A stretch of 64,000 nucleotides of DNA from the NCBI RefSeq assembly GCF_010983895.1, contig NZ_CP048836.1:186001-250000 (forward strand). Direction: 5' to 3'. The notes under the pieces were generated by a model. It saw only the letters and a list, made by a program, of their open reading frames with translations. It did not search any database and was not told the origin of the DNA. Shown in pieces: positions 16,942 through 27,630 of this stretch. Both the position numbers and the translations under genes were made by a program. Positions within the stretch are counted from its first letter, which is position 1, and the number at the start of each line of letters is the position of its first letter. This DNA comes from Nitrogeniibacter mangrovi. GTDB lineage: Bacteria; Pseudomonadota; Gammaproteobacteria; Burkholderiales; Rhodocyclaceae.

Positions 16942-16971
16942 CGGTGCGTTACGGCTTCACCTAACGCACCG
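16942..16971. repeat. Hairpin-forming inverted repeat
   Basis: A perfect 10-bp stem, CGGTGCGTTA / TAACGCACCG, has a 10-base loop; similar GGTGCGTTA...TAACGCACC elements are dispersed REP-like sequences in proteobacteria. It lies in the 287-bp gap between the reverse transcriptase and the truncated uvrA copy. The rest of that gap (16781-16941) shows no recognisable feature. Confidence 0.7.
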
Positions 16972-17006
16972 TGTCGTCGAACCCGCACCACCCCACCCCC
17001 AGCCTA

Positions 17007-17022
17007 CTGAACTTTTCTCCAG
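17007..17022 (+). promoter_or_regulatory. LexA-like box upstream of the truncated uvrA copy
   Basis: CTG-AACTTTTCTC-CAG (CTG-N10-CAG, within TACTG...CAGTT) fits the LexA pattern. It is 61 bp upstream of the partial uvrA copy and is almost identical to the box before intact uvrA at 18097. Confidence 0.55.
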
Positions 17023-17067
17023 TTCCGGTATCCTCTCTGAGTCCACTTCGCTGCCTCAGAGACCCCC

Positions 17068-17397
17068 ATGTCCGACCGCTCAACCGCCGATGTCATCCGC
17101 ATTACCGGCGCGACCCAGAACAATCTGAAGAACCTGGATCTCGACATTCCGCTCTGGGCGCTGGTGGTGTTCACCGGGCCGTCGGGATCGGGCAAGTCGT
17201 CGCTGGTGTTCGACACGCTGTATGCCGAGGGGCAACGGCGCTATGTAGAGACGTTTTCGCCCTATGCGCGCCAGTTCCTGGACCGCATGGACAAGCCGCA
17301 TGTGAGCCGCATCGAGGGGGTGCCGCCGGCGATTGCGATTGACCAGACCCACCCGGTGCGAAGCCGGATCAGGTCGTTGGACGACGTTACGCTGTAA
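17068..17397 (+). pseudogene. Truncated duplicate of the uvrA 5' end
   Basis: 109 codons, of which about the first 97 duplicate the N-terminus of the uvrA gene at 18159, including the Walker [10 protein letters not shown] and the [16 protein letters not shown] segment. Homology begins in the promoter (about 16996) and stops near 17358 after DQTHPV, where the frame runs into unrelated sequence and a stop. Changes relative to the intact copy are mostly silent, plus a few substitutions (for example LWALV for LGALV). The product could not function as an excinuclease. It marks the left edge of the inserted BrnTA segment. Confidence 0.9.
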
Positions 17398-17419
17398 TCC
17401 GGAACGAGCTACGCCAGGG

Positions 17420-17455
17420 TTGACATGCACCAAGTGATACATACGATGTATGTAT
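17420..17455 (+). promoter_or_regulatory. brnTA promoter with palindromic operator
   Basis: TTGACA (17420-17425), 16 bp, TACGAT (17442-17447) forms a strong -35/-10 pair. A 19-bp perfect palindrome, ATACATAC-GAT-GTATGTAT (17437-17455), overlaps the -10 and the brnT start codon. The predicted transcription start falls at the brnT ATG, implying a leaderless message, and the palindrome is the obvious site for autorepression by BrnA. Confidence 0.65.
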
Positions 17456-17744
17456 GATCAAGTTCGAGTGGGATGCGTCAAAGGCGGAGAGCAACCTCAG
17501 AAAGCACGGGGTGTCGTTCGATGAAGCGCAGTCCGTCTTCTACGATGAATTTGCGCGTCAGTTCTTCGACGACGCCCATTCCGTCGATGAAGACCGCTTC
17601 ATCATGCTCGGCGTCAGCAACCAATCCCGGATTCTGATCGTCTGTCACTGCGAGCGCGGCGAGCATGGCCAGCTCATCCGGATCATCTCGGCCAGACGCG
17701 CAACGACGGCGGAACGCAGCTATTACGAAGGACCGAATGGATGA
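17454..17744 (+). CDS. brnT: BrnT family ribonuclease toxin
   Basis: A 96-residue BrnT toxin (RelE fold). The family motif FEWDASKAESNLRKHGVSF opens the protein and RIISARRATTAERSYYE ends it, including the catalytic-type arginines and terminal YYE. BrnT toxins cleave RNA and halt translation; the partner BrnA neutralises the toxin and represses the operon. The ATG lies at the predicted transcription start with no room for a ribosome binding site. Its stop overlaps the brnA start by 4 bp. Confidence 0.92.
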   Translation: MIKFEWDASKAESNLRKHGVSFDEAQSVFYDEFARQFFDDAHSVDEDRFIMLGVSNQSRILIVCHCERGEHGQLIRIISARRATTAERSYYEGPNG

Positions 17745-17956
17745 AGAAGGAATACGATTTTTCCAAGATGAAGTCGCGGCGCAACCCCTACGCGTCGAAG
17801 TTGAAGCGTCAGGTCACGATTCGCATGGGCGATGATGTGGTGGCCTACTTCAAGGCCTTGGCGGCGGACACCGGCATTCCCTATCAGAGCCTGATCAATC
17901 TCTACTTGCGGGATTGCGTCGCCCACAACCGAAAGCCGGAACTTTCGTGGCACTGA
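17741..17956 (+). CDS. brnA: BrnA family antitoxin
   Basis: A 71-residue ribbon-helix-helix antitoxin. A basic N-terminus is followed by the beta strand RQVTIRM and two helices ending YQSLINLYLRDCVAHNRKP, the BrnA signature. It should bind BrnT through the N-terminal part and bind the palindrome at 17437-17455 through the RHH domain. It is translationally coupled to brnT (ATGA overlap at 17741). Confidence 0.92.
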   Translation: MKKEYDFSKMKSRRNPYASKLKRQVTIRMGDDVVAYFKALAADTGIPYQSLINLYLRDCVAHNRKPELSWH

Positions 17957-18025
17957 CCTGGAGGCGTAGTCCGCACAAGGGCCATTGGCCCGACTGCGGG
18001 ATTCGGTGGTTGATCAACCGCTGAC

Positions 18026-18052
18026 CCCGGATTCCGCTTTGCTGCATCCGGG
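18026..18052. repeat. Short REP-like hairpin
   Basis: CCCGGAT (18026-18032) and ATCCGGG (18046-18052) flank TCCGCTTTGCTGC. This GGATTCCGC...GCATCCGGGCTACG type of sequence is a common dispersed intergenic element. It lies between brnA and the right-hand uvrA promoter copy. Confidence 0.6.
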
Positions 18053-18096
18053 CTACGCGCCCTGCAGTGGAGGCGGCAGCAACCCGCCCCCAGCTA

Positions 18097-18112
18097 CTGA
18101 ACTTTTCCCCAG
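18097..18112 (+). promoter_or_regulatory. LexA-like box and promoter of uvrA
   Basis: CTG-AACTTTTCCC-CAG lies within TACTG...CAGTT and fits CTG-N10-CAG. It overlaps a possible -35 (CTGAAC), with TATCCT 16 bp downstream at 18119-18124 as the -10. uvrA is SOS-inducible in most proteobacteria. The start codon is 47 bp downstream. Confidence 0.6.
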
Positions 18113-18158
18113 TTCCGGTATCCTCTCTGAGTCCCGTCCGACCCCCTCAGAGACCCCC

Positions 18159-21100
18159 ATGTCCGACCGCTCAACCGCCGATGTCATCCGCATTACCGGC
18201 GCCACCCAGAACAATCTGAAGAATCTGGATCTGGAGATCCCCCTGGGGGCGCTGGTGGTGTTCACCGGGCCGTCGGGGTCGGGCAAGTCGTCGCTGGTGT
18301 TCGATACGCTGTATGCCGAGGGGCAGCGGCGCTATGTGGAGACCTTTTCGCCTTATGCGCGCCAGTTTCTGGACCGGATGGACAAGCCCCATGTGAGCCG
18401 TATCGAGGGGGTGCCGCCGGCGATTGCGATTGACCAGACCAATCCGGTGCGGACCTCGCGCTCCACGGTGGGCACCATGACGGAGCTGACCGACCACTTC
18501 AAGCTGCTGTTCGCCCGCACCGGGCATCTGCACTGCAAGTGCTGCGGCCAACATGTGCAGCGGGATACGCCGGACAGCATCACGGCGGCGGTGGTGGCGC
18601 GGGCGGCTGAGGCGGGCGACCCCCGCCTGCATGTGACCTTTCCCATCGATGTGCCGGCCAACTTCACCGAGGACGAGATTCGCGGCTATCTGGAGCAGCA
18701 GGGTTACACCCGCATCCATGGCAGCGAGGGCGACCGGCTGTGGGTGATTCAGGATCGCTTCCGCGCCGGGTCGGCGGAGCCTGCCCGCATTGGCGAGGCG
18801 GTGGAGGCGGCGCTGCGCACCGGGCAGGGCCGCATGGCGGTGCGGGTGATGGATGGCGAGGGCAATGAGGGCGCGGTGTGGCGCTTTTCGCAGGACTTCC
18901 ACTGCGCCGATTGCGACATCGCCTATGGCGAGCCGCTGCCCAGCCTGTTCTCCTTCAATTCGCCCCTGGGCGCCTGCGAGACCTGCCGTGGCTTCGGCCG
19001 CGTGATCGGCATCGACTTCGGGCTGGTGGTGCCGGACGAGAGCAAGACCCTCAAGCAGGGCGCGGTGAAGCCCTGGCAGACGGCGAGCTATTCCGAATGC
19101 CAGGACGACATGGAGATGATGGCGAAGAAGGCCGGCATCCCCCTCGACGTGCCCTGGCGCGAGCTCACCGACGAACAGAAGCACTGGGTGCTGGAAGGCG
19201 AAGACAAGTGGAAGAACTGGAGTCGCTCCTGGCCGGGCGTGTGGTACGGGGTGCGCCGCTTCTTCGACTGGCTGGAGACCAAGGCCTACAAGATGCATGT
19301 GCGGGTGCTGCTGTCAAAGTACCGCAGCTATACCGAGTGCCCGTCTTGCCATGGGGCCCGCTTGAAGCCGGAAGCCCTCTACTGGAGGACCGGCTCGGCC
19401 GCAGCCGCCGACGACGTGATGCCGCTGGCCGACCGCCTGTTGCCGCCGGGCATGAAGCCCGAGCTGCTGCCCACGCTGCCGGGCCTGTGCATCCATGACC
19501 TGATGCAGCTCTCCATCGAGCGGCTGGGGCGCTTCATGGACACCATCCAGCCCGAGGGCCATTCCGCCGAGGACGAGGCCACCCGGCTGGTGTGCGACGA
19601 GATCCGCACCCGGGTGCGCTATCTCAACGAGGTGGGCCTGAGCTACCTCACGCTGGACCGCCAGAGCCGCACCCTGTCGGGCGGCGAGGTGCAGCGGATC
19701 AACCTCACCACGGCGCTGGGCACCTCGCTGGTGAACACCTTGTTCGTGCTCGACGAGCCCTCGATTGGCCTGCACCCGCGCGACATGGACCGCATCGTGC
19801 AGGTGATGCGCCGCCTGCGCGACGCGGGCAATTCGCTGGTGGTGGTGGAGCACGACCCGGCGGTGATGCTGGCTGCCGACCATATTTTCGACATCGGCCC
19901 CGGCCCGGGCGAGCGGGGCGGGCAGATCGTATTCTCCGGCACGCCGGACGCCCTGCGCGCCGAGGGCACGACGCTCACCGCCGACTATCTTTCCGGCCGC
20001 AAGCGGGTCGATGGCGGCACGCCGCCGCAGCCGCTGGACGACGATACCCCGCGCCTGAGGGTGCTTGGCGCCACCGAGCACAACCTGCAGGGCATCGACG
20101 TGGCCTTGCCGCTGGGGCGCATGGTGTGCGTGACCGGGGTGTCCGGCTCGGGCAAGTCGACCCTGGTGCAGGACGTGCTGTACCCGGCGCTCCTCAAGCA
20201 TTTCGGCCAGCCCACCGAGACGCCGGGCGCGCATGCGGGCCTCGAAGGCGTCGAGCACATCGACGACGTGGTGATGGTGGACCAGTCGCCCATCGGCAAG
20301 AGCTCGCGCTCCAACCCGGTGAGCTATGTGGGCGCCTGGGACGCGGTGCGCGCCCGCTTTGCCAACCTGCCGGCGGCCAAACAGCGCGGCTACACGCCGG
20401 GCACCTTCAGCTTCAACGCCGGCCAGGGGCGCTGCCCCACGTGCACCGGCTCGGGCTTCGAGCATGTGGAGATGCAGTTCCTCTCCGACGTGTATCTGCG
20501 CTGCCCGGACTGCGACGGCAAGCGCTACCGCCCCGAGGTGCTGGAGCTGGAGATCGACGGGCGCAACGTGGCCGACGTGCTGGAGATGACCGTCTCGGAG
20601 GCGCTGGCCTTTTTCGACGGCGATGCCGCCATCGCCACCGCGCTGCAGCCGATCATCGACGTGGGGCTGGACTACCTGCGCCTCGGCCAGCCGGTGCCCA
20701 CGCTCTCGGGCGGCGAGGCCCAGCGTCTGAAACTGGCGGGGCATCTGGCCGAGTTCGCCGCCAAGGCGAAGAAGCGCAAGCCTTCTAAAAAGCAGAAGCC
20801 CGGTGGGACCCTCTTTTTGTTCGACGAGCCCACCACGGGTCTGCACTTCGACGACACCGCCCGCCTGCTCAAGGCCTTCCAGAAGCTGGTCGATGCCGGG
20901 CATTCGCTGCTGGTGATCGAACACAACCTGGATGTGATCCGCGCCGCCGACTGGCTGGTAGACCTGGGGCCGGAAGGCGGCGAGGGCGGTGGCCTGCTGA
21001 TTGCCGAAGGCACACCGGCCGAGGTGGCGAAGCACCCGACCTCCCACACCGGGCGGGCGCTGGCCGAGTACGAGGCGGAGCTGTCCAAGCCGGCGACCGC

Positions 21101-23753
21101 CTTCAAGGTGGCGGAAAAGTCGGTGGCCTACCGGCCGCGCTCGGCCGGGGCGGTGAGCATCCGCCACGCCCGCGAGCACAACCTCAAGAACATCGATGTG
21201 GACATCCCGCGCGAGGGCTTTACGGTGATTACCGGGGTGTCCGGCTCGGGCAAGTCCACGCTGGCCTTCGACATCCTTTTCGGCGAGGGGCAGCGGCGCT
21301 ATCTGGAGTCGCTCAACGCCTACGCCCGCCAGTTCGTGCAGCCGGCGGCGCGGCCCGAGGTGGACGCCATCTTCGGCATCCCGCCCACGGTGGCCATCGA
21401 GCAGCGCACCAGCCGGGGCGGGCGCAAGAGCACGGTGGCCACGCTCACCGAGCTGTACCATTTCCTGCGTCTGATCTACGTGAAGCTGGGCACCCAGTAC
21501 TGCCCCAGCTGCGACGTGCCGGTGTCGCCGCAGAGTTTCGAATCGATCATCGCGCGCATCAGCGAAGAACACCGGGGCCACTCGGTGGAACTGCTCGCGC
21601 CCCTCATCAACAACCGCAAGGGCTTGTACACCGATCTGGCCAAGTGGGCGCGCGGCAAGGGCTACGAGCAGTTGCGTGTCGATGGCGATTACCTGCCGAC
21701 GCGCAAGTGGCCGCGCCTGGACCGCTACGTGGAGCACACCATCGAGCTGCCGGTGGGCATGATCAAGGTGGCGCCCGAGCACGAGGCGCTCCTGCGCGAG
21801 CAGGTGCGCGAAGCGCTGGAGCTCGGCAAGGGCGTGCTCAAGGTGCTGCGCCTGGGCACGCTGGGAGCCAAGCCCGAGACCTTCTCCACCCACCGCGCCT
21901 GCCCGGGCTGCGGCAAGAGCTTTCCGGAGCTGGACCCGCGCCTGTTCTCCTTCAACAGCAAGCATGGCTGGTGCGAGTCCTGCTTCGGCACCGGGCTGGT
22001 GGTGGGCAAGGTCAAGGCCGAGGAGGTGCATGAGCTCGATCTGGCCAACCTGGACGAGGAGCCGACAGAAACCTGCCCGGCCTGCGCGGGCGCGCGCCTC
22101 AACCCCATCGCCCGCCATGTGCGCTTTGCCGACCGGCCCATCCATGAGCTGACCGCCGGATCGGTGGATGCGGTGGCCGATTTCGTGGCCACGCTGGATC
22201 TGGCGGGCCGCGAGGCCGACATCGCCCGCGACATCGTCGCCGAGCTGGGCAGCCGGCTCGGCTTCCTGCGCCAGGTGGGGCTGGGCTATCTCGCGCTCGA
22301 TCGGGCCGCGCCGACCCTGTCGGGCGGGGAAGCCCAGCGCATCCGCCTCGCCGCGCAGCTCGGATCGAGCCTCACCGGGGTGTGCTACATCCTCGACGAG
22401 CCCACCATCGGCCTGCATCCGCGCGACAACCGGGTGCTGCTCGACACGCTCGCCGAGCTGGAGGCCAAGGGCAACACCCTGGTGGTGGTGGAGCATGACG
22501 AGGACACCATCCTGCGTGCCGATCACGTGATCGACCTGGGGCCGGGCGCCGGCGTGCGTGGCGGCCGCATCGTCGCCCAGGGCAATGCCGCGGCGCTGGT
22601 CGCCGCGCCGGAATCGGTGACCGGCCAGCACCTGCGCGCGCCGCTGCAGCATCCGCTCTATCCGCCGCGCAAGGTGGGCAAGGCGGATGAAAGCCTGTGG
22701 GTGCGCGGCGCGTGGATGCACAATCTGCGCGAGATCGACGCCCGCTTCCCCTTGCAGCGGCTGACCGTGGTGACCGGGGTGTCCGGCTCGGGCAAGTCGA
22801 CGCTCGCTCGGGATGTGCTGCTCGACGGGCTCAAGGCCGTCCTGCACGGTGATGCGGCCGCGGGCTGCACCGCCATCGAGGGCGTCGAGCTGATCGAGCG
22901 CGTGCTGGAGGTGGACCAGACCCCCATCGGCAAGACGCCGCGCTCCTGCCCGGCCACCTATGTGGGCTTCTGGGACCTGATCCGCAAGGCCTTCGCCGAT
23001 ACCGCCGAGGCGCGCATGCGCGGCTGGGCGGCGGGGCGCTTCTCCTTCAACACCGGCGACGGCCGATGCCCGGTGTGCGAAGGGCAGGGCCAGCAACGCA
23101 TCGAGATGAGCTTTCTGCCCGACGTGAAGGTGCCCTGCGAAGCCTGCGGCGGCCAGCGCTTCAACCGCGAAACCCTGTCGGTGCGCTGGCGCGGCAGGAG
23201 CATCGGCGAGGTGCTGGCGATGAACATCGACGAGGCGGTGGACTTCTTCGCCGCCCATCCGCGCATCCATCATGCGCTTTCGCTGCTGCAGGACGTCGGG
23301 CTCGGTTACCTCACGCTCGGTCAGGCCAGTCCGACCCTGTCCGGCGGCGAGGCCCAGCGCATCAAGCTGGTCACCGAGCTGGCCAAGTCACTCACCCCCA
23401 CCGGCAAGGTGCGCGGCCGGGTGAGCGCGGGGCAGACGTTGTACGTGCTGGATGAGCCGACCGTGGGCCTGCACATGGCCGACGTGGAGAAGCTCATCCA
23501 TGTGCTGCACCGGTTGGTGGATGCGGGCAATACGGTGGTCGTGATCGAGCACGACCTGGACGTGATGGCCGAGGCCGACTGGCTCATCGACCTGGGGCCG
23601 GAAGGTGGCGAGGGCGGTGGCCGGGTCGTGGCCAGCGGGCCGGTGGCGAAGGTGCTCAAGGCCGGCGAGGGCCACACCGCGCGCCTGCTGGCGGAATTCC
23701 TCGGCCGGCGCGCTGCAGCGAGCGTTCAGAAGCGCAGCGACAGCCCCGCGTAG
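18159..23753 (+). CDS. uvrA: Double-length excinuclease ABC subunit A
   Basis: 1864 residues, about twice a normal UvrA (about 940), with four ABC cassettes. Walker A motifs occur near residues 37 (GPSGSGKSS), 660, 1027 and 1541 (GVSGSGKST in the last three). Signatures [16 protein letters not shown] lie near 506, 849, 1387 and 1727, with several CxxC zinc modules such as CPTCTGSGF and CPVCEGQGQ. It is therefore two fused UvrA units (about 1-985 and 986-1864). UvrA locates bulky DNA lesions and loads UvrB. Such long forms occur in betaproteobacteria, usually alongside a standard UvrA. The ATG at 18159 is supported by the duplicated copy; a longer upstream frame runs through the promoter. Confidence 0.93.
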   Translation: MSDRSTADVIRITGATQNNLKNLDLEIPLGALVVFTGPSGSGKSSLVFDTLYAEGQRRYVETFSPYARQFLDRMDKPHVSRIEGVPPAIAIDQTNPVRTSRSTVGTMTELTDHFKLLFARTGHLHCKCCGQHVQRDTPDSITAAVVARAAEAGDPRLHVTFPIDVPANFTEDEIRGYLEQQGYTRIHGSEGDRLWVIQDRFRAGSAEPARIGEAVEAALRTGQGRMAVRVMDGEGNEGAVWRFSQDFHCADCDIAYGEPLPSLFSFNSPLGACETCRGFGRVIGIDFGLVVPDESKTLKQGAVKPWQTASYSECQDDMEMMAKKAGIPLDVPWRELTDEQKHWVLEGEDKWKNWSRSWPGVWYGVRRFFDWLETKAYKMHVRVLLSKYRSYTECPSCHGARLKPEALYWRTGSAAAADDVMPLADRLLPPGMKPELLPTLPGLCIHDLMQLSIERLGRFMDTIQPEGHSAEDEATRLVCDEIRTRVRYLNEVGLSYLTLDRQSRTLSGGEVQRINLTTALGTSLVNTLFVLDEPSIGLHPRDMDRIVQVMRRLRDAGNSLVVVEHDPAVMLAADHIFDIGPGPGERGGQIVFSGTPDALRAEGTTLTADYLSGRKRVDGGTPPQPLDDDTPRLRVLGATEHNLQGIDVALPLGRMVCVTGVSGSGKSTLVQDVLYPALLKHFGQPTETPGAHAGLEGVEHIDDVVMVDQSPIGKSSRSNPVSYVGAWDAVRARFANLPAAKQRGYTPGTFSFNAGQGRCPTCTGSGFEHVEMQFLSDVYLRCPDCDGKRYRPEVLELEIDGRNVADVLEMTVSEALAFFDGDAAIATALQPIIDVGLDYLRLGQPVPTLSGGEAQRLKLAGHLAEFAAKAKKRKPSKKQKPGGTLFLFDEPTTGLHFDDTARLLKAFQKLVDAGHSLLVIEHNLDVIRAADWLVDLGPEGGEGGGLLIAEGTPAEVAKHPTSHTGRALAEYEAELSKPATAFKVAEKSVAYRPRSAGAVSIRHAREHNLKNIDVDIPREGFTVITGVSGSGKSTLAFDILFGEGQRRYLESLNAYARQFVQPAARPEVDAIFGIPPTVAIEQRTSRGGRKSTVATLTELYHFLRLIYVKLGTQYCPSCDVPVSPQSFESIIARISEEHRGHSVELLAPLINNRKGLYTDLAKWARGKGYEQLRVDGDYLPTRKWPRLDRYVEHTIELPVGMIKVAPEHEALLREQVREALELGKGVLKVLRLGTLGAKPETFSTHRACPGCGKSFPELDPRLFSFNSKHGWCESCFGTGLVVGKVKAEEVHELDLANLDEEPTETCPACAGARLNPIARHVRFADRPIHELTAGSVDAVADFVATLDLAGREADIARDIVAELGSRLGFLRQVGLGYLALDRAAPTLSGGEAQRIRLAAQLGSSLTGVCYILDEPTIGLHPRDNRVLLDTLAELEAKGNTLVVVEHDEDTILRADHVIDLGPGAGVRGGRIVAQGNAAALVAAPESVTGQHLRAPLQHPLYPPRKVGKADESLWVRGAWMHNLREIDARFPLQRLTVVTGVSGSGKSTLARDVLLDGLKAVLHGDAAAGCTAIEGVELIERVLEVDQTPIGKTPRSCPATYVGFWDLIRKAFADTAEARMRGWAAGRFSFNTGDGRCPVCEGQGQQRIEMSFLPDVKVPCEACGGQRFNRETLSVRWRGRSIGEVLAMNIDEAVDFFAAHPRIHHALSLLQDVGLGYLTLGQASPTLSGGEAQRIKLVTELAKSLTPTGKVRGRVSAGQTLYVLDEPTVGLHMADVEKLIHVLHRLVDAGNTVVVIEHDLDVMAEADWLIDLGPEGGEGGGRVVASGPVAKVLKAGEGHTARLLAEFLGRRAAASVQKRSDSPA

Positions 23754-25798
23754 ACCTGCCGGGACACCCGGTTGGCGGGCGTGCTGCCGTACACGGTCTG
23801 CATGGCCGGGTCGGCGATTTCCTGGTGGCGCGGGCCGAGGTTCAATGCCGAGAGCTGGAAGCGCGCCTTGTGGCCCAGCAGTTCGAGCGGGCGCGAGACG
23901 GACAGGTCGTAGGTGGTGAAATCCTTGACCAGATAGCGTCCGCTGGCGACGAAGCTGTCACCGCTGGTCACCGGGCCGATGCGGGTGACGCCGAGGAAGC
24001 TGGTCCAGCGCCCCGGCCAGCGCTGGCGCCAGCTCAGGTTGGCCGAGTAGGGCGCGATGCCGGAGCGGATGGCCGGGTCGGCGGCGTCGCGATCGATCAC
24101 GCTGTAGGCCAGTCTTACCGTGCCCGCGCGCCACGGGTGGGTTTCGAACTGGATCTCCAGGCCGGTGAGCGTGAGCGGATCTTTCGCGTTCTGCATCTGG
24201 GTGGTCGGCACCAGGCTGGTGAGCAGGGGGTTGAGCCCCGGCTGGTCGGCGATCGGTTCGCGTACCGTGAGTTCCTTCAGGCGCTCCTTGAAGATGCGCA
24301 GATCGAGCGTGCTGCGTGCGGTTTCGAACTGCTGGATGATGCCCGCCTCGAGGGTGTCGGCGCGGGTCGGCTGCAGATCGGGATTCGGCGCATAGGGGTT
24401 GGCCAGCAGCGCGCCGCTGGTGGTGAACACCCGCACGTCGCCGTAGCGCTCGAACATGGTCGGGTTGCGCCAGGCCCGGGAGACCCCCAGGCGCAGAGTC
24501 GTGCCCTTGCGCGCATGGTAGCTGCCGTAGAGGCGCGGGCTCAGGCGCCAGCCGGTGCCCCGGTCCTCGGCGGCCAGCCCCAGGTTGAAGCTCCAGTCCT
24601 CGGCCGGCTGCCACTCGAGGTTGCCGAACACCCGATGATGCCGGTCCACGATCGTGCCCCGGTTGTAGAACGAAGCTGGGGAATCGGTCCGGTCCTCGCT
24701 GGCGCTCAGCCCCCACACGCCGCGCAGCTGGGGGCTCAGGCGATCGCGGAGCTGAAAATCCAGGCTGGTGAGCAGGCCTTCCCGATCCCGCGACACCGGG
24801 ACGTTGCGCAGGGTCGACGGCGGTAGCGCGAGCAGGGCGGCCAGGGAAGACGCATCGGCGATCCAGTCGTCGTTGTAGTCGGTCTGGTGGATGTAGGCGC
24901 TGAGCGACCACTCGTGGTCGGCGTCGATGACCCGTTGCCAGCGCACGTGCAGCAGGTGGTTGCGATCCTCGGCGGTGCGCACGTCGTTGTTGTCCAGCGG
25001 CGAATCGGGATAGCCGCGCTGCAGTTGCTCGGTGGCGCCGCCCAGGCGCACGAGCAGGCTGTTCTCGGCGTCGATGCGGGTATCGGCGCGCACGCTGAAA
25101 CGCTGGGTGGTGCGGGTGTCGTGCAGGCCGCGGAAGCCCTCGTCGTGCTGTTCGCCGGCGGTGAGCTTCATGGCCACCTCGCCGATGCGTCCGGACCAGC
25201 CGACCTCGGCATCGCGAATGGAGGGATCGCCGAGGTTGAACTGCACGTGGGTGCCCGGGCTTTCCGCCGGTGCGCGGGTGATCAGGTTCACGGTGCCGAG
25301 CAGCGCGCTCGACCCGAGGCTGTTGGCGCTGGCGCCGCGGATCACCTCGACGCGTTCGATCTCGCTCATGAAGATCGGCACCCCCGACCAGTCGATGGTG
25401 CCGAAGTTGGTCGGGACGTAGATGATGGCGCCGTCCACGAGGACCTGCATTTCGCCCGCGGTGGCCAAGCCGAGTCCGTGGTAGCTGACCCAGGTGGCGT
25501 GGCCGCGTTCGTAGCCGATGTGCATGCCGGGCACGAAGCGCAGCAGGCGCGGAATATTGCGGTAGCCCGTGGCGTCGATGAGATCGCGGTCGATCACGGT
25601 CATGGCGCCCGGGGCGTCCTGGAGCGGCTGGGGCAGCCGCGAGGCGGTCAGCACCACCGGCAGCGGTTCGAAGTAGGCGTCTTCCTCGAAGCTGTCGGCG
25701 GCCCGCAGCGACGGGCTCGCTGTCGACAGCGCCAGGGTGGCGAGCAGGGCGAGACCGTGGCGGCGGGGAAAGAGAGGGGAGTCGTGGTGGCGGGACAT
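23726..25798 (-). CDS. TonB-dependent outer-membrane receptor
   Basis: A 690-residue receptor with a signal peptide (about 1-33), a plug domain with the motifs [20 protein letters not shown] and [19 protein letters not shown], and a beta barrel ending in the C-terminal Phe (LSLRF) used for outer-membrane insertion. The ligand is not evident: no Fur box or cobalamin riboswitch was seen upstream. Its 3' end overlaps the convergent uvrA by 28 bp. Confidence 0.88.
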   Translation of the reverse strand: MSRHHDSPLFPRRHGLALLATLALSTASPSLRAADSFEEDAYFEPLPVVLTASRLPQPLQDAPGAMTVIDRDLIDATGYRNIPRLLRFVPGMHIGYERGHATWVSYHGLGLATAGEMQVLVDGAIIYVPTNFGTIDWSGVPIFMSEIERVEVIRGASANSLGSSALLGTVNLITRAPAESPGTHVQFNLGDPSIRDAEVGWSGRIGEVAMKLTAGEQHDEGFRGLHDTRTTQRFSVRADTRIDAENSLLVRLGGATEQLQRGYPDSPLDNNDVRTAEDRNHLLHVRWQRVIDADHEWSLSAYIHQTDYNDDWIADASSLAALLALPPSTLRNVPVSRDREGLLTSLDFQLRDRLSPQLRGVWGLSASEDRTDSPASFYNRGTIVDRHHRVFGNLEWQPAEDWSFNLGLAAEDRGTGWRLSPRLYGSYHARKGTTLRLGVSRAWRNPTMFERYGDVRVFTTSGALLANPYAPNPDLQPTRADTLEAGIIQQFETARSTLDLRIFKERLKELTVREPIADQPGLNPLLTSLVPTTQMQNAKDPLTLTGLEIQFETHPWRAGTVRLAYSVIDRDAADPAIRSGIAPYSANLSWRQRWPGRWTSFLGVTRIGPVTSGDSFVASGRYLVKDFTTYDLSVSRPLELLGHKARFQLSALNLGPRHQEIADPAMQTVYGSTPANRVSRQVYAGLSLRF

Positions 25799-25896
25799 GT
25801 GGGATGCGCGAAGTAAGTCCGCAGCTTAATCTCTCTATCTTTCGGCGTAATGGGACTAGGTCACTTTACGCACGATCGTTCGTCTCTTTGCAATAA

Positions 25897-25934
25897 AATG
25901 GGCAGCGGACGACCGGGGTCGTCGGCTGCCCATT
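25897..25934 (-). terminator. Rho-independent terminator of the DegQ-type protease gene
   Basis: An 18-bp stem with one mismatch (AATGGGCAGC... on the plus strand) and a very short loop is followed on the minus strand by TTTTATT. It lies 20 bp beyond the protease stop codon. Confidence 0.85.
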
Positions 25935-25954
25935 CTAGCGCTAATGACGCTGTC

Positions 25955-27409
25955 TTACTTCAGACGGATCGGCACATAGATCCGGCCGTCGCCGCGCTGG
26001 ATCAGCAGGGCGAAGCGGTCGCCCGCCTTCTTCAGGAGTCGGCGGAAGGTGGCGACGTCCTTCACCGCCGCGTTGTTGATGGCGAGGATCACGTCGCCAC
26101 GCTGCAACCCGGCCTTGGCCGCCGGTCCCTGCGCCTGCTGGACCAGGAGCCCGCCGGGGACCTCGAGCTGGGCGGCTTCCTGCTCGGTGAGCGGGCGGGC
26201 GGTCAGGCCCAGCCGGCCGCCGGTGTCGCCGCCGCCGTGTTCGCGCGCGGAGAGGGGTTCTTCATCCATGGTGCCGAGCGTGGCCGAGACGATGCGCGAC
26301 TTGCCGTCGCGCCAGATCTCCAGGGTGATGTCGGTGCCCGGGCGCATCTCGCCGATGATGCGCGGCAGGTCGGCCGAGTCGGCGACCGGGTTGCCGTTGA
26401 CCCCGAGGATCACGTCACCGGCCTTGAGCTTGGCCTGGTCGGCGGCCGACCCCGGTTCGACGCTGGAGACCAGCGCGCCGCGCGCCGAGTCGAGCCCGAA
26501 GGAATCGGCCAGATCGTCGGTCACCCCCTGGATGGTCACGCCCAGGCGGCCGCGCCGGACGACGCCGAATTGCTGCAGCTGATCCTTGACCTTCATGGCG
26601 ACGTCGATGGGTATGGCGAAAGATATACCCATGAAGCCGCCCGAGCGCGAATAGATCTGCGAGTTGATGCCGATCACTTCGCCGTTCATGTTGAACAGCG
26701 GGCCGCCCGAGTTGCCCGGGTTGATGGCCACGTCGGTCTGGATGAAGGGGACGTAGGTCTCGTCGGGCAGGCGCCGCGCCTTGGCCGAGATGATGCCGGC
26801 GGTGACGGTGTTCTCGAAGCCGAAGGGGGAGCCGACCGCCATCACCCATTCGCCGACGCGGGACTGGTCGGCGTCGCCGATCCTGACCGTGGGCAGCCCG
26901 CGGCCGTCGATCTTGAGCAGGGCGACATCGGTGCGTTTGTCCACCCCTTTGACCTTGGCCTTGAACTCGCGCTTGTCGGTGAGGCGGACCGTCACTTCGG
27001 TGGCGTCGTCCACCACGTGTGCGTTGGTGAGCACGTAGCCGTCGGCGCTGACGATGAAGCCCGAACCGACGCCACGGGCGATCTGCGGGGCGCCGCCCTG
27101 GCCACCCTGGCCGCCCGGCGCTCCGGGGATCGGCACGCCGAAGCGACGCAGAAAGTCCTCGAAGGGGTCGCCGGCACCGCCGAAGGGGCTCTCGATCTCC
27201 TGGACGACGCTGATATTCACCACCGCCGGCCCCACATGGGCGACCAGCTCGGCGAAGTCGGGCAGGTGGCGGGGGGACGGTGCCGTGGCGACCTGCGTGG
27301 GGCTGTCGGCGTGGGCCTCACTCACGGGGACTGCGCCGGGCCACCGTGCCGTGAGGGCCAGGCCGAGGGCGCCGGCGAGGGCAAGGGTGCGGGCGGTGCG
27401 ACGAATCAT
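25955..27409 (-). CDS. degQ: DegP/DegQ-type periplasmic serine protease
   Basis: A 484-residue HtrA-family protease: signal peptide (about 1-34), trypsin-like domain with catalytic His131 (TNAHVV), Asp161 (TDVALLKI) and Ser234 (NPGNSGGP), then two PDZ domains (around 290-380 and 395-484). A Gly/Pro-rich LA-loop (about 80-100) precedes the active site. It degrades or refolds misfolded envelope proteins. The start at 27409 is chosen because it gives a clean signal peptide with Arg-Arg; the frame also extends upstream to 27499. A strong terminator follows. Confidence 0.92.
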   Translation of the reverse strand: MIRRTARTLALAGALGLALTARWPGAVPVSEAHADSPTQVATAPSPRHLPDFAELVAHVGPAVVNISVVQEIESPFGGAGDPFEDFLRRFGVPIPGAPGGQGGQGGAPQIARGVGSGFIVSADGYVLTNAHVVDDATEVTVRLTDKREFKAKVKGVDKRTDVALLKIDGRGLPTVRIGDADQSRVGEWVMAVGSPFGFENTVTAGIISAKARRLPDETYVPFIQTDVAINPGNSGGPLFNMNGEVIGINSQIYSRSGGFMGISFAIPIDVAMKVKDQLQQFGVVRRGRLGVTIQGVTDDLADSFGLDSARGALVSSVEPGSAADQAKLKAGDVILGVNGNPVADSADLPRIIGEMRPGTDITLEIWRDGKSRIVSATLGTMDEEPLSAREHGGGDTGGRLGLTARPLTEQEAAQLEVPGGLLVQQAQGPAAKAGLQRGDVILAINNAAVKDVATFRRLLKKAGDRFALLIQRGDGRIYVPIRLK

Positions 27410-27630
27410 GAGGTGTTCTCCAGTGTCGGGCAGGTGTGGCGGAGCGTTCCCGGGCGTGCTCCCCGTGCACCATGTCGGGGCGGACCAGACGGCTTTCAAG
27501 ACGCGACAGGCGCCGTGCGCCTGCGATGGCGCAATGAAGGTCGCTGGCTACCCAGTCTTGCGATAGGCTGGAATAATTACAACACGGAAGACCATCGTGT
27601 GTCAGATGCGTTGCGCAAACGAGGTGTGAG

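Noticed and set aside
17985-18158. Longer N-terminus for uvrA
   Set aside because: This in-frame extension crosses the duplicated promoter and LexA-like box; the duplicate copy and family alignment start at 18159.
19314-23273. A 1319-codon minus-strand frame opposite uvrA
   Set aside because: His/Arg/Gly-rich shadow of uvrA with no recognisable motif.
25799-25896. Cobalamin riboswitch or Fur box upstream of the TonB receptor
   Set aside because: The interval is too short for a cobalamin riboswitch and no 19-bp Fur-like dyad was found.
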